From positions 1 through 64,000 of the forward strand of contig JBNGIQ010009070.1 of NCBI GenBank assembly GCA_049999765.1: DNA of 64,000 nucleotides. The letters are read 5' to 3'. Position numbers and translations under genes: made by a program. The notes under the pieces were generated by a model, which did not search any database, was not told the origin of the DNA, and saw nothing but the letters and a program-made list of their open reading frames with translations. This DNA comes from Phaeoceros laevis. Its lineage: Eukaryota; Anthocerotophyta; Anthocerotopsida; Notothyladales. Positions within the stretch are counted from its first letter, which is position 1. Every line of letters starts with the position of its first letter. This document shows positions 1 through 12,344 of this stretch, one piece after another.

Positions 1-1
1 C

Positions 2-3000
2 AGGCCCTCTGGAGCTGCTGCTGCTGCTGAAAGAGGAGGGGGAGGAGGGGTGGTGGTGGCCAGAGGAGGAGGAGGAGGAGGCTGGCAGGACCCGGAGGAC
101 GACGACGACGCTGCTGGAACGCCCCCCAAGAAGCGCAAGTTCAAGACCGTGGCAGAAAGCACAGCCAGATCTAGCCCCGCCCATGCCGCCAAGGACCGGA
201 TGTCGGGGGCTGAAGAGCCTGGGTGGGCCAAACCCGTCGTCGGTGTGCCGGGTGGTGCAGCAGCACAGGCTGCATCCGCTCTTCCGCCTCTTGCCAAGAA
301 GCCTGCTCTTGCGATAAAAGTGAGTCGTGAGGTGGAGCGGTCTCTTGTTGCAATCCCTTGTGTCAGTCTGGGGGTTTGGCGCATTCTAGTTATGATGGGG
401 AGACACGGCTGGCCCGGGTGTTAGATCTGTGGCTGGCCGCTGATTTTCATGGGCCCGCGCCATCGCTACTGCTACTAGATGGTTGCAACAGGTCCACTTA
501 TAGTAGAAGATCGCTTGATGAGGAGAATGCACTGCCTGTTAACAGCCGTTTCCCCGGACTGGACTTGCTGCCTTTCTCCCCTCTTTCATGCGATCTCTGA
601 CAAGCTCTGCATTGCTCACAGAAGAGCGAGAGTCACGGCGAATCAGGAGCAACCGAGCCACCAGTCTCCGGTAAGGAGATGGACCCTCCTGCTGTGACTT
701 CAAGTTGTCTGCTGCTGTACATGTCTGGGTCCCGGGCCTCTTGTGGAATGTCCGTTAGTTTTCAGTGCCGTCCTGGCACCGGACATTGCAGTGATTAGTG
801 AGGTTAAATGTTCAGGTAGGCATGCACCTGATCCTCTTCCACCCAAACAAGCTCTTGAAGGCGTTTTGGACAAGTTGCAAAAGTGAGTCGTCTGCTGCCG
901 TTTGTGGCTTTTTTCTCTGAACATTTGGAGTACATGGGTCTATGACTAGTCACGGCAGTGCCTCTGTTATCTAACCCCCCTTCGCTACGCTGAAACAGGA
1001 AGGATACCTACGGAGTGTTTGCAGAACCTGTGGATTCCAGAATGGTAGGTTGAAGAAACAGCAAGTTCGTCTGGAGTTTTGAGTACCCTACTGCATTACG
1101 GCATGTCTTATCTTTTTCTCAGCTCTAAGACTAGAAGCATTCCTCAGGTGCCGGACTACTATGATGTCATAAAGAAGCCCATGGACTTCGGGACCATTCG
1201 CAAGAAGTTATCGAAGGGGATTTATATGCACTTAGAGCAATTTGAGGTCAGTCACCTTTATAACCCTCTGGACCACAGGTTCATGATTTTCCCAGCTTTG
1301 GAGTAATGTCCAGAGGTCCCTGCATACTCAAGTAGTTGCGTGCTGATGGCTACAGGCAGATATCATGTTAATATGCAGCAATGCTATGCGGTATAATGCA
1401 CCAAATACTGTCTACTACAAGCAGGTATAACTCAGCTGGATCCAACTGGATGCACCTTTGCCACTTTCTCTCCGATAACCTTCTTGATCCTTCTTAACCA
1501 TTTTTTTCCTTCTTGCTTGCATAGGCTAGGGCAATTCAAGATATGGCACGCAAGCTGGTTCCTGCACTGCAACATCCTATGGGTTTGGATGGGGACCGGA
1601 GACTGGCTGTTAAGCCAAAGTCCAGTTCAGGTTCAAAGAAGGCAGGGAAGAAAGTGCCCATAGGAAAGTCCCGTTTTGACCCTGCCGGATCAGACTACAC
1701 ATCGGGAGCAACCTTAGCTACGGATGGAGATGCAAGAGGGGTAGCATCAGAGCGTTCGGGGAGTATAGGAGGAGAAGACTCAGAAATCCAGGCAGGAGGC
1801 TGGGGAGGTGTTGCCCAAGGTGGAACACATGACACTGGTGGAACCTGGATACAGGAAGATTCAACAGGTATTGTTGGCAGATGAACTACAGCTGCATTAA
1901 GCTTATACCACATGCCAGGTGGTTGTCAAGATGGCTTTATGATTGCTCATGTCGTGGGTCTTCCATATCTGCATTATCACATCTTTGGGATTTATGTGTA
2001 CTGTTCTCAGGAATGGCTCTTAAACCCGTGGCCACGAAGGATGGAAGGAGACCGTTATCCACTGAGGAGTACCACAGAAGTTCCTACAAGTCTCGCAATC
2101 TTCCAGCCCATGGGCAGGGTCCAGTGCTAGCTGCAGTTGGGGGCGAACAACAGCAACTTGTCTTTGTAAGTTCTAAAGGTTTTCAATGTCATGGGCCATT
2201 TGTGTAGTTCTATGAACTATCTGATTTTTGTAGTGAGCTTACTCAAGGGTAAACTCTTGCAGGTTGGATCCGATCAAGAGTATGCATATGCCCGCAGTCT
2301 TGCTTGTTTCAGTGCAAATTTGGGTCCATCTGCCTGGGAGTTTGCTGCAAAAAAGATTCAAAAAGTGCTGGCGCCAAACATAGCCTTTGGACCAGGTTGG
2401 GTTGGTGAACCCAAGGTGTTGCAATCATCTTCTCAGTTGCAAAATGGACGAAGTCAAGGGACTTTGTTTACGAAGACGGTTCTTGCGGAGCAACACAAAA
2501 CTCCGCAAACAGGTCTGATTGGTAAATTGGCCCAGAGCTTATCTGCAGCATCATCTGGTCATTTTCCACCTGCTGCTGCCCCTCGACTTCCCGGTGATAT
2601 CAACTATGACAGAAAGCCAGCAGTCCCATCTGTGAGGCCAGTTGTAGAATCGATGGTTAGGTCAGGATCTACTACAGCTTCTGTAATTCCTTCTAGTACA
2701 TATGAAAGTTTGAAGCCCGCAGTTCCATCTGGGCGGGTAGGATTGGAATCTGCAATGAGACCTGGAGCTGTGCCTACTGTCTATGACAACTTGAAGTCTG
2801 CAGCTGCCACTATTAGGCCAGGATTAGAACCTGCAGTTAGGCAGTCATCAGAGACATTGTTAAGGCCTTCAGAGCCTGTCCGGAAGCCAGTGCTAGAGTC
2901 TCTGGGGAGGCAGGCTCCGCCCTCCTTGTCTGGCCAGTATTCTTCCATGAACGCTCAGACAGACATTTCTTCCAGAAGCAGGGATGCAAAGGTATTTATG

Positions 3001-4599
3001 CCGCCTCAAGGATTTGGTACATTTTCAGCTGCCCAGCAGGGAGGTATGGTGGACAAAAGTGGTACAGTGCAACCTGGAGGTTCAGTGCAAGCTGTGTCTG
3101 CACCTGTGGCAGAGTTACGAACCCCGGACTTCTGTATTGACAGTACTGTGCAGGAAGCAAAGAGTGAGGTTGGTAATTTTGGGCAGTTCGATCTTAGCAT
3201 AGATGGAGTTGCAGATAGAGGAGCGGTGCCCTTGAAGGGTTTAGCACCTGTATTTTCAAAAGATGGTCTCATTGGACCTCCTAGCTCTGTTGGGAAATCA
3301 GTAGAAGAAAGATCTATTAGGGGAGGAAGCAAGTGCTCCACTCAATCAAGGTCCAGTAACAGTTTGGATGGCCAGGCTAGCGGATCTACTATGGATGGAG
3401 GAGTTTCGCTGTCAGATGCCTCAGTAATGCAGCCAAGTGGGGAGAAACTCTGCAAGGAGGATAGCCAGATGAGAGGGGGGATGCAGACCGCCACCAGAAG
3501 TTTGAGCTCGGAAGAAACAGGTGGTTCCAGCTTAGGGACTGGAGCTGTGGTTGGCTCATATACACATCCTGAAGACAAGGTTCTTGTGTCAGGAAGGGCA
3601 CCCAGCTCGTGGGTGCAGCTGCAGGCAGGTCCATGCATTCCAGACCAACCAGCTTCCAGGGACAACCGTGGGGCAACTGCCATGATAGCAACTGGTCCAG
3701 GTGAAAATGGCTTCACAGGTCATGTGGTTCCGCTCTCCATGCTTCCAACTATTATGGGTGTACCCACTACAGCAGGGGTCGATGAGTATGCTCTGAAGGC
3801 TTGGGCTCAAGCACAGGCACAAGCGCATGCTATGACTCTGCTACAGCATGCGGATCCGAAAACCAGAGCAGCCATTCAAGCCCAACTAGCAGCAGGATGG
3901 CAACCTTTGCCGGTGAACGCAAATTTTGCTCCTAACCTACAGGCTCATTATATGCAACAGCAGCAGCAGCAGCAGTTAAATGGCGTCTCTTTTGTGCAGC
4001 CACCCCATCCAAGCCGGCCGTTCCCATTAGCATCTGCAAATGCCGTGGCATCTCAGATTAGCCATGTGGGTTCTGTCACGAAGGCTCCTGATACAAGGGA
4101 TGTTACTGCAACTGGTCGGCAGTCCAATCAGGCTCAAATGGGATATGCAGGGAATGGTAGAACAGCACAGCAAGCTGGTTCAACGATGGGGCTTAACAAT
4201 GCTTCCCAGCATGCAGGGCAGCTGCCAAGTGGGAGACATGACTTACCTCGTAATTCTGAAGTGAGCAACCCTTTTCTAGGTAGTAGGCCAGTGGCGTCAC
4301 AGTCATTGCCACAATTGCAGGTTGGTAATCCTTATTCTTTGTCACATGCACCAGGAAGGGTTCATGTTCCTCAACAACAATCTTCTTCTCAGAACTCAGG
4401 TACTGCTAACTCCGTAAACTCCCAACACTATGCGCAAGCTCACTCTTCCTGTAGCAACCCCGGTATTTCTTCACGGCCCATGCCACCTGACTTGAATATT
4501 TGCTTCCAGCCCCCTGCATCTCCAACAACTCCGAAGACATTGTCAGGACCAAAGATGCTGGTTGATTCCCAACAGCCAGACCTGGCCCTTCAGTTGTAA
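2..4599 (+). CDS. Bromodomain protein of the plant BRD1/BRD2/BRD13 family (5' end outside window)
   Basis: In Arabidopsis this family forms part of BRM-type SWI/SNF chromatin-remodelling complexes and reads acetylated histones in the nucleus. Nine exons join in frame: 2-319, 622-670, 816-882, 999-1044, 1148-1246, 1356-1424, 1525-1867, 2011-2165 and 2263-4599, giving about 1160 residues, open at the 5' edge. Exon 1 is Gly/Ala-rich and has a basic PPKKRKFK stretch that looks like a nuclear localisation signal. The bromodomain is built from exons 3-7 (DKLQKKDTYGVFAEPVD, then VPDYYDVIKKPMDFGTIRKK, then the acetyl-lysine-binding Asn in CSNAMRYNAPNTVYYKQ). The family block AWEFAAKKIQKVLAP...GWVGE opens the last exon, which is long, Ser/Gln-rich, carries a short poly-Q (about 3956-3976), and ends with the family-typical PPDLN...QQPDLALQL. 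The call is firm; the true start lies upstream. Confidence 0.93.
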
Positions 4600-4790
4600 A
4601 CGTAGATCATTTCTCAAGCAAGAATTTTTGCTGAGATTGGCATTTGAGTCCTTGAACAAGGATTGTACCATATAATAACGACCAATTTTTCAAAGTGAAT
4701 ATTTGCTACCAAAGCAGAACAAATAGCGGCCTGTAGCTATTCCTAGCTGACAGCATGCTAGTGTATCCGGCAAACCTGAAGTTTATGTTT

Positions 4791-6785
4791 TCACAAAATT
4801 TTATCATACGACTCAAGGACATGTTTGTCCTCCAATAACTTCTTCGTCCTCTCTAGCACGGCAAAAAATATGGAACCCCCTATTCCAATCCACATCACTC
4901 TTGGACCAATTCCCTGCACACCAATTTTTCAGAAGGTTATGTATGAAACCCTACACGAAGCCAGGACTTGTAGACTCAGCAACTAACCAACCTTGAACAG
5001 CGCTTCAGCACCCTCCTCTCTTATTATTTCCGACACGCAGTGACGAATACCCTTGTAGTGCCCTTGGGATCCCTGCATTTTGAAACAACCAGTGCCGAGC
5101 CATCAAAGGTTGTGCATTTCAGGAATCCCGGTCAACAAGAATCAACCGCATTCAAGAACAAAATACCTGAACCATCAGGCGAGTTTTGATAACATCAAGA
5201 GGTGTGGTGACTGCACCAGTTATGGCACCTGCAACAAAGCTACAAAAAATAAGTTCACACTACTCAGAGAAAAGCACTGGCACTGAGAGAGAAGAGACTG
5301 CCAGTACCCGATAGAGCTCCAATTATGGCAACCTCTGGATCCTTCAGCTCCCTTCGAACCTGAAATGCAAGATGTTATTGTTAGCACACCATCTGTTACA
5401 GACAGAGATCAACAGAAGGGTGGGGTAAAAGAACTTACAACTCTTTTAAGTGCTAATTTGGTTTGCTCATAAATGCAGAACTGTATTGCGTCAAATGGCA
5501 AATCCCTTAACAGAAAGGCACCAAATCCCTGTAATAATTCATGATCAGCAGTAGGATGGTCTTTAAAAAGTGCGAGATCTCTAGGATGATTGTTTAGGGC
5601 AACTGCTGGGACTAGTAGATCAGCCAGCATCGCAAAAACAAACACGTACTGCATAAAGACCCTTAACTCCTTCCTTCGCAAAAATTTGTTTCACTGCCGT
5701 AGCAGCTGATGGAAACTGTCCTGTCTGCATTCTCTGCTTAATCACCTGTAGGTACACATTTCATAGAGTCACGTCCAACAAAAATTAGGAGTGCAGTGGG
5801 GAGATGCACTGAATTGGAAGTTATCTGTGAGCAAAGCCACCTCCTTACCTCCGTTGGGACACGGACAAGGGAAGCTGCAGCCCCACCAGCTGCTCCAGCA
5901 GACTGTAGTACATCACAATCCAACCAAGTGTGTTAATCTGCCTACTGGCATTTATTGCAAGGCAGCCATTGCAATTGACCGATAGATCGCGATGCACCTC
6001 ATCTCATGAAAGCAGTTTTTCAATAAAAAATGATACTCAACAACATGGCCTCACCAGGTGAGCGAGAGAACTAAGATGATCTGGGAAAATCTCCAACAAC
6101 TTGCGCTTTAGAGGCTCATAAACACCCACAAAGATGGCTGAAGCCCTGTAACCAAAAATCCGAAGTATTACGCAGTGTAATGCCGGTCATCATACAAGGA
6201 TGCAACAGTCCGGAGAAGAACTTCATCCAGTGCACTCGATCCATCTCTAAGAGGTAGTCAATCATATGGTCAACCGTTGAATATGATCACCGTCTATTCC
6301 TGAAGCCATACTAATACAGCAATGGTTAACAGAACGATGCAGAGTACGGTATGTCAAAATTCACGCACGGGAGGACTCCTGCAAGATTGCCTTCTAAACC
6401 AGCGTACAATCCCTTCAGCTGAATCTTCCCACCAGCACGAGCAGCCTAGACAGTACCCACGCATCCCACCAATCAGTTCCTTACATCGTGCAACTCCTTT
6501 CACCACCACTCAACTGAAACCAAATTGAGATTATAATATGGATTCCACATGGCACCTGAAGACGTGTCTTGATGGTATCAATCGGATACAGAGCTGTCTC
6601 AACTACCACACCTGCTGTGCCTCCTGCCACAGCTCCCTCTGTTGCATACATCCAAATCACCTATTAGAGAGAACAATGCAAAGCCGTGACTTCCAGGCTG
6701 TCAATGGGAAGAACAACAAAGAAGGGAAAAAGACCCCACCCAGAACAAGCTTGAAAAAATTGGTTGGCTTCTTTTGCTCGGCCAT
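4791..6785 (-). CDS. SAMC: S-adenosylmethionine carrier, mitochondrial carrier family
   Basis: This family exchanges S-adenosylmethionine for S-adenosylhomocysteine across plastid and mitochondrial inner membranes, supplying organellar methyltransferases. Many short exons read on the minus strand. Exon 1 starts at the ATG at 6785 ([15 protein letters not shown]) and splices to [19 protein letters not shown], giving the first carrier signature [10 protein letters not shown]. Later exons give [52 protein letters not shown], the diagnostic [22 protein letters not shown] (about 5440-5530), then [14 protein letters not shown] and [21 protein letters not shown]. The stop is at 4791. All three carrier repeats with PxDxxKxR signatures are present. 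There is no long N-terminal transit extension, which leaves the target organelle open. A degenerate copy of exon 1 and its upstream sequence lies near 8085-8170. Confidence 0.92.
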
Positions 6786-7239
6786 GGTAGCTGAGACAAG
6801 CTGCACACAGGCAGCGCCTTTTCCCGTCCAAGTTTTACGTCGCCTCCTCACGCTTCCATCTGTACAAAGTAACAAATGTAGGGCATCGCAACGCCTGCCA
6901 AATCATGCTCTCAAAGCGCACAGGAATGTAAGCACCACAGGCCATAGATTGTCGCACCTGAAGTACAGGGCGACCGATATACAGCCGTGCTGAACCTTTC
7001 CTGCCCATGGAAAACAAAATGAGAGCGCTCAAAAGTGGAATACTATCAGGACCCGCACACCCTTTCTCCATATTGCTCATACCAGTTGTGCATCAACAGA
7101 AGAACTGAGGACTGCCAGTGGAGGAGGCGGATAAACTCCATTCTGCATTTCTCGCAACTCCCCATCCCTGTTACGGGTGTGCGAGATTCGAAGCAGAGAC
7201 ACCGCCATTTTTTCAGTGGCTGCTGAACGCACTTCTTCC
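6786..7239. other. Spacer upstream of SAMC
   Basis: This holds the 5' leader and presumably the promoter of the minus-strand carrier gene. I see no further coding signal. The part nearest the gene (about 6786-6850) is the source of a duplicated segment found again near 8100-8170. Confidence 0.5.
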
Positions 7240-8000
7240 TGTCAGCCTGTCGAGGTGACGAGGTCCTCTCGCAGTTAAAAGTAGTCTACGTTTGCTGGTA
7301 GGATTTCCATCACCTGGCAGTACTCAGTCTGGACCAACGAGTTTGTCCCTTGTCATGGGACTTGATGATATTTAAGGGGGCCAGGGTTCTGTAGAGGTTT
7401 TGGGTGCGCAGATGGTGGGAACTGAGGACGGGGCCGGAGGCTCGGCGGAAGCAGCCCCACCTCTTGAGGAACTGGAGTCCGGAATAGCAGGCGACATGCT
7501 GCAATTGGAGAAACACCCCTCTTCGCTCGCCGCTGAAGATCAGTCTGAAACAAGTCGTCTCAATGTTTAGTCTCTCTCGTCGTTCCTCTCCGACCAAAGC
7601 AATGTCGTCCTATGGGCCCATGGGCAGGGCACCTTCAATCTCGAGCTGTCCCTGGAATGAAGTTGTCATTGCTGCTTCATGCCTGAATGTGTCGGTAGCT
7701 TACAAACTGTTCAAGGGTATCTGTCCAGCGAGCATGCCTTGCTGCATCCGCAGTCTACCTCTCATCTACAACACGGTACTGGGTGCTTCTTTGTGAGACA
7801 TATCTGACAAATATCCTATGGCCTCCTTCCACGCTTCACTGCGGCCGCGCTATCTTTTTGTGAATGCAAGGGACGATGCATGACGGACACAGCAGTAAGT
7901 GCACTATTATGAGACAACTGGGTGCACAGTGGTCTCTGAAGATGAACTACCTCATATGCACTCCATACCTATTATGGCAGATGTTGGCATATATTTCCAG
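7240..8000 (+). pseudogene. Truncated, inverted copy of the 5' part of the 918-residue gene at 9326-12344
   Basis: Read on the plus strand this follows the beginning of the minus-strand gene about 4 kb downstream. GAQMVGTEDGAGG...AEAAPPLEELESG matches GAQMAGTEEGDGG...VEAAPPLAEVESG, and SLSSFLS matches SLSSFLS. Further on, ETTGCTVVSEDELPHMHSI matches ETPGCTVDSEAELSHLHSM. The similarity also reaches the upstream, probably untranslated region (GTCATGGGACTTGA at about 7355). The frame is broken by stops, including a TAG near 7568, and by indels. The copy stops inside the first exon of the parent, so it is a dead partial duplicate. The copy was identified by eye rather than by alignment software. 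Confidence 0.82.
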
Positions 8001-8029
8001 AAACTTGGAGGTGCCAAAACAAAGAACCA

Positions 8030-8170
8030 AATAAAAAAGGATCCCAGTGGGCCATCCCACCCAAAACAACCCAGAGCCAATCTGCCGGCTTCTATTCAGC
8101 AGCAATGGTAGTTGAATCAAGTTGCACACACGCAGCTCCTTTTCCCGTCCAAGTCCTACGTCGCAGGACT
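8030..8170 (-). pseudogene. Relic copy of SAMC exon 1 and leader
   Basis: The segment from the CAATGG near 8103 to the CTACGTCGC near 8163 closely repeats 6781-6845, the start codon region and leader of the SAM carrier, in the same orientation. The weaker match between 8030 and 8100 includes a GGCTTCT and an AAAAAGGA/CCCACCC stretch shared with 6730-6775. The ATG of the parent has become TTG (fwd CAATGG instead of CATGG), and nothing after exon 1 is present. It abuts the relic of the 918-residue gene, so both pieces may have arrived in one rearrangement. Confidence 0.7.
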
Positions 8171-8248
8171 AGAAATTCGCCGGTTGGACGGGAAACAGTA
8201 GGAAAATGTAGCGCATTTCTGGCTAGCAAAACCTTATGGTAGGGACCG

Positions 8249-8645
8249 ATGGGGCTGGAAGGTAAGCCGGGTGCAGCTCTCTTGCGGTTGCCCTCGTTTG
8301 CCAGCTACCAACCTCAGCCACCTCCCTCGTCTGTTCGTCTGCTTCTCTGCGGCTTGGCTACCATCCTGGCAGGAGTGTTGCTTTTCTCCGTATTTCTGTA
8401 CGCCGCTGTGATCTCTAAGCTGCTCCCACCATCCGGAGTCCGCTTCTTGGACGCTGTCCGTAGTGATCAGTGCGTGCATCTCACCCAATGTATGGTCGAG
8501 TATTGGCAATTTTGCGTTGTATCCTGACACCTTTGTGATGTTCGCTTGTAGCTACTATTACCTCTTGATTCCATGCACCTTACCGGTTTTGATGGTGGCA
8601 ATCTACTTCCACTGGTTAAGCATGAAGTTCTTCAAGCATTCCTAG
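8249..8645 (+). CDS. PIGY: PIG-Y-like subunit of GPI-N-acetylglucosaminyltransferase
   Basis: PIG-Y is a small subunit of the ER complex that starts GPI-anchor synthesis by adding GlcNAc to phosphatidylinositol. Two exons, 8249-8469 and 8552-8645, join in frame (codon CA/C) to give 105 residues. The chain has a proline-rich soluble start, a first membrane helix around LATILAGVLLFSVFLYAAVI followed by the family motif SKLLPPS, then DHYYYLLIPCTLPVLMVAIY as second helix and the characteristic end FHWLSMKFFKHS. Length and two-helix topology fit the family. The GPI-anchored LORELEI-like protein encoded at 27585-28300 would be a client of this pathway, though the two loci are not linked functionally by position. 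Confidence 0.85.
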
Positions 8646-9325
8646 CTGCAAGTCTGTTAGGGAACATTGGTCAGTGAGGTTGGATGGACTTCTCCATCGT
8701 CATAGAATTTTCTGTCAGTAGGCCTGGTTAAGATGCAAAGGCAGTAGTCACTGCATGATTCGCAGCCATTAGAGCAGGGCACCCATGTTAGGGTGAGGGA
8801 GCTGGTGATATGAAGCTGTGGAAGTTCAGTTTGTCCAGTAGCCTTACCATAAAGTATCTGTTCTTCTGGTATGTTGGACGTGAAGCTACAATCCGATTCC
8901 ATTCTCTTAAGCGATCATCCAACCATGTTCTGACATGTCGTACACCTAGCAGAGCATTCACTGCAAAACTGGCCATGAGGGTTAACTTCTGTCTACTTGT
9001 AGTAGGTCACTCAAGGATTCGAAAAAGACAATCCCTGTCGTCCCACTCTGTTATCCTGGAATTGTCCCTCGTACAAGGTGACAAGCTCTCTTACGCAGAC
9101 TTCAATTGTCCCGCATACAAATTGGAATGCAAAAAACCAGTTCGTGAGCCGATGATCCAAGTGTCGGTTATAGCTCCATCACCTAATTGTTATGTTATAA
9201 GGCTAGCTTGGACACTACCTGCCCATCTGTGTCCAAGGCAGCTGCTCATTTTAATTTGCCGGTCAATTTTCCGACTGTTCGTACCTACAAACCTACTTGT
9301 TACAGTGTGCTAACCACATCAGCTC
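8646..9325. other. Spacer between PIG-Y and the 3' end of the next gene
   Basis: This region probably holds the two 3' untranslated regions. On the minus strand at 8788-8976 a short open stretch contains REWNRIVASRPTYQK, which resembles the end of an F-box domain. The match is too short to call a gene. Nothing else was recognised. Confidence 0.35.
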
Positions 9326-12300
9326 CTACTCTACCTCGGTGTTTGCCAACTTTACGAGCAGCTTCTCCCTTTCTTCCATGCGTCTCCAAATATTGCGGGC
9401 ATGCCTCCTCTCTACAAACTTCTGGCGCTCCTTCTTCCACTTCACATAGTTACGCCCTTTCTTGCAGACTATAAAGTCGTTGAGATCATCAAAACTATCT
9501 CCATCCAGAGACTTGTCAGTTACTATGCAGGATTGCACATACGGATTACCACCAGTGCTGACCAACGAAACATCTCTGGTATCTCTGCTTCGCTTGCTTG
9601 ATCGTTCCTGACTTGACAAAGTGCTAGATGAGGAGATGACTTGGTCGCAATGCTTAGTAGAGGCCAGGTCACTGCACAGCAGACAATTGAAATTCAGTTG
9701 AATTAAAAGAAGACTGAAACTCGTTCAGTCACAACAAGGTATCCCAACAGCAATCAAGGTAGTGCGAGTTGCTAACCTTCTTGATCTTGGTTCAGAAGTG
9801 AGATATTGAGGCTTCCGTCCCTTCAGCTTTTCGAAAATTTTCAAGGTAGCTGGCGACATCTGGTTTTGTGTTTCAGCTGGGCCCGAAATTACTGAGTTCA
9901 ATGGTTGCCGCAGACCTGTTAAGGTCTGCGACTCTTCATCTGGCTCTGCAGTCAGTGACGTCAACAACGAATCTTTTGGATGAGCAGTATTGTCAGTTTC
10001 TGCACAGTGACCATCCGTAGAAAACTCCTGCCCACGACCTTCACGTACTAATGCCACCAGAGATTGAAGGACATAAAAGTATTCGTCCAGTAAGTGATCA
10101 GGAACCCCCCTTTTCATCTCCCTCCGCACTAAATCTGAGAGAACCTTCCAGGTGTATCTCATGCTGTCTTCCAGGTCCATAACAATAGGGTCTTCTAAGG
10201 TGTCAGCAATGAAGGTTTTGCCTGCAGGTGAGTTCTGCTGTTCGCCTGGAAGGCTAGACTGAAACACGGCTGATACACAGCTGAGAGTAATTTGAATCTC
10301 CCGTGCAAGTGCAATCTCCGTATGCCCACTGGTCACAGAGAGAAGTCTGGTCCTATGCAACTCAGCAGCAATACGATATAAGGCAGAGCTTATCAGATGC
10401 AACATAGAAGCAACAAACTCCTGTTCCTGTTCCGTGGACATGCAGCCCTCTTGAGAGCCTTCAAAAGGGTCGCCATGTAGGTGATAATCCTTCAGCACAT
10501 GAACAGGAGAGGCGCATAGCTGATCAGTCTGCCTTGGATCAGAGCAACATGAGCATCGACAGGACTCAGGTAAGGAGCATAAACTCCTGGAAGAAATGCC
10601 TCCCATCTTCCTTTCATAACGACTGTGCTGACACAGGCAGGAACTCCTGTCAGCCTGAGCATACAACCTGACAGCACTTTCCAATATTGATAAAGTCAGG
10701 TGAACACATACTCGTGGGTGCAAGCTATCTGCCAGGTCAGGACTCCTTATTTTGTACTGCATTGACCAGCTAATGTCGCCCTGAAACCAAGATGGTGGCT
10801 TCGCAGGATCAGCAATCTCCACGAACTTCAACATCTCATCACACCCAACCATCCCTGCCACTCTAGAAATACCACCAGCGCTATCCATTGATTTCTCAGA
10901 CCTCGATAGCAATATGCCGTGTGTGTCTACAGATCTCCTTACAAGATTGGCAATGTGGGTTAAGAATCCCCTGTGAGCCACATCCTCCGTAACAATGTCC
11001 AGTAACATTACTGCAGCAGTCAAGGTCAAAGAGGGAGCTCCAGCCGACTGCTCACCCCTGTGAACAGGTTGTGTCCTTCTCCACGATACAAGGGCATGCA
11101 CACACGCAGCCTCAAGAACTATTTCCATCTGTCTGCTGAAGGATAGAACCCCCCTATCCTCTTCATCTTGTGTCCAAAGAAAAACTTCAGACAAATCAGG
11201 ATGTGATAACAATTCATCAATATACACCTGCAAATAGAAACACATTCAGTTGCCTGTTGACCACGCCTGTGGACAATGCATGCGATAGCTTTTAGCTAAG
11301 GCTAAACACCAGATAAAACAATGGAGTAGTTCTAGTTGGCAACTACAATTGACGCGAGTGAGAAACGAAATTGCTGGAACAAACCTCAAGCATGCCGCAG
11401 ATGATATCTACTTGGTGGTCTAACATTCTCAGCAGGTGTGACTCCTTATCCCAACTATCTACATGCCTATGGCAATCAGCATCTGCGCCCTCCATCCTTC
11501 TAATTTTTATCTGCTCGTATCCTGAACACTCTTGCCGCAACTCCTCCCCTCGAAGTTTGTGGCTTGCACCAACATTCTGCATAACACGCATGGAGTGCAA
11601 ATGAGATAGCTCTGCTTCCGAATCCACTGTGCACCCAGGTGTCTCATAAGCAGTGCACTTACTGTCCTTAACATTCGTCGTTCCTTGCACTCCACTGCCA
11701 GATAGCGCAGCCACACGAATGTTGTGAAGCGTGGCCGGTGAACATATCTGCTGAAGGATAGCTTTCAGAGATGCCGCACAATGAGCACTCATCCCTGTGT
11801 TACAGCAGTCGATGAGAGGTAAAATGCGGATGCAGCAACGCAGTGTTTGCGTTGTAAGCTCTGTACTGATTAGCAACACGTCAGAAGTGTCCAACGGATG
11901 CTCGGTGGACAGAAACCTTGTACACTTCGCGAGCTCCTTACATAAGCAGGCATTGAGCCGCATTACATCTTCAGTCCATAGGGGTACCAGGGACTGCACG
12001 CGGTTGAAGGTGCTCTTGGACGCCATTTCTTCGGTCACAAGAGAGAGGAACGACGACAGAGACTGAACATCCAGACTTCTTGGTTCCGACTGATCCCCAG
12101 CCGCGAGCGCAGCAAGGTGCTTCTTCAATTGCTGCCAGATATCGTCAGGGGTTCCTGACTCCACTTCCGCAAGAGGTGGGGCTGCTTCTACCAAGCCTCC
12201 GTCCCCTTCCTCCGTTCCCGCCATCTGTGCACCCATAGCTTCTAAGAAGCCTGGCTCCCTCAAGACGTGCAATTTGCGGGAGTACCTAGGTCTTGAGGCC

Positions 12301-12344
12301 CCAGTTGTGCTTGGAAAGACTGCTCTCCTCGTTCTTGAGTCCAT
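9326..12344 (-). CDS. Conserved-looking 918-residue protein of unknown function
   Basis: Three exons, 12344-11385, 11227-9777 and 9671-9326, join with consensus splice sites (CTTGAG|gtttgt, ttgcag|GTGTAT, AGAAG|gttagc, gtgcag|TGACCT) into 918 residues. I do not recognise the family. The chain is largely alpha-helical in appearance, with Leu-rich amphipathic stretches in the middle. A Cys-rich patch lies near 10540-10660 (SLCSLPESCRCSCCSDPRQ). The C-terminus is charged (DFIVCKKGRNYVKWKKERQKF then RRHARNIWRR) and could bind nucleic acid or protein. No signal peptide or membrane helix is evident. The chosen ATG at 12344 is the first in the open frame. A 38-codon upstream ORF begins near 12405 and overlaps it, and similarity in the pseudogene at 7240-8000 continues upstream of the ATG, so an additional 5' exon is possible. 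Confidence 0.75.

Noticed and set aside
8788-8976. F-box-like peptide (REWNRIVASRPTYQK) on the minus strand
   Set aside because: Only about 20 residues fit the end of an F-box domain and no Leu-Pro start or further domain is present; chance cannot be excluded.
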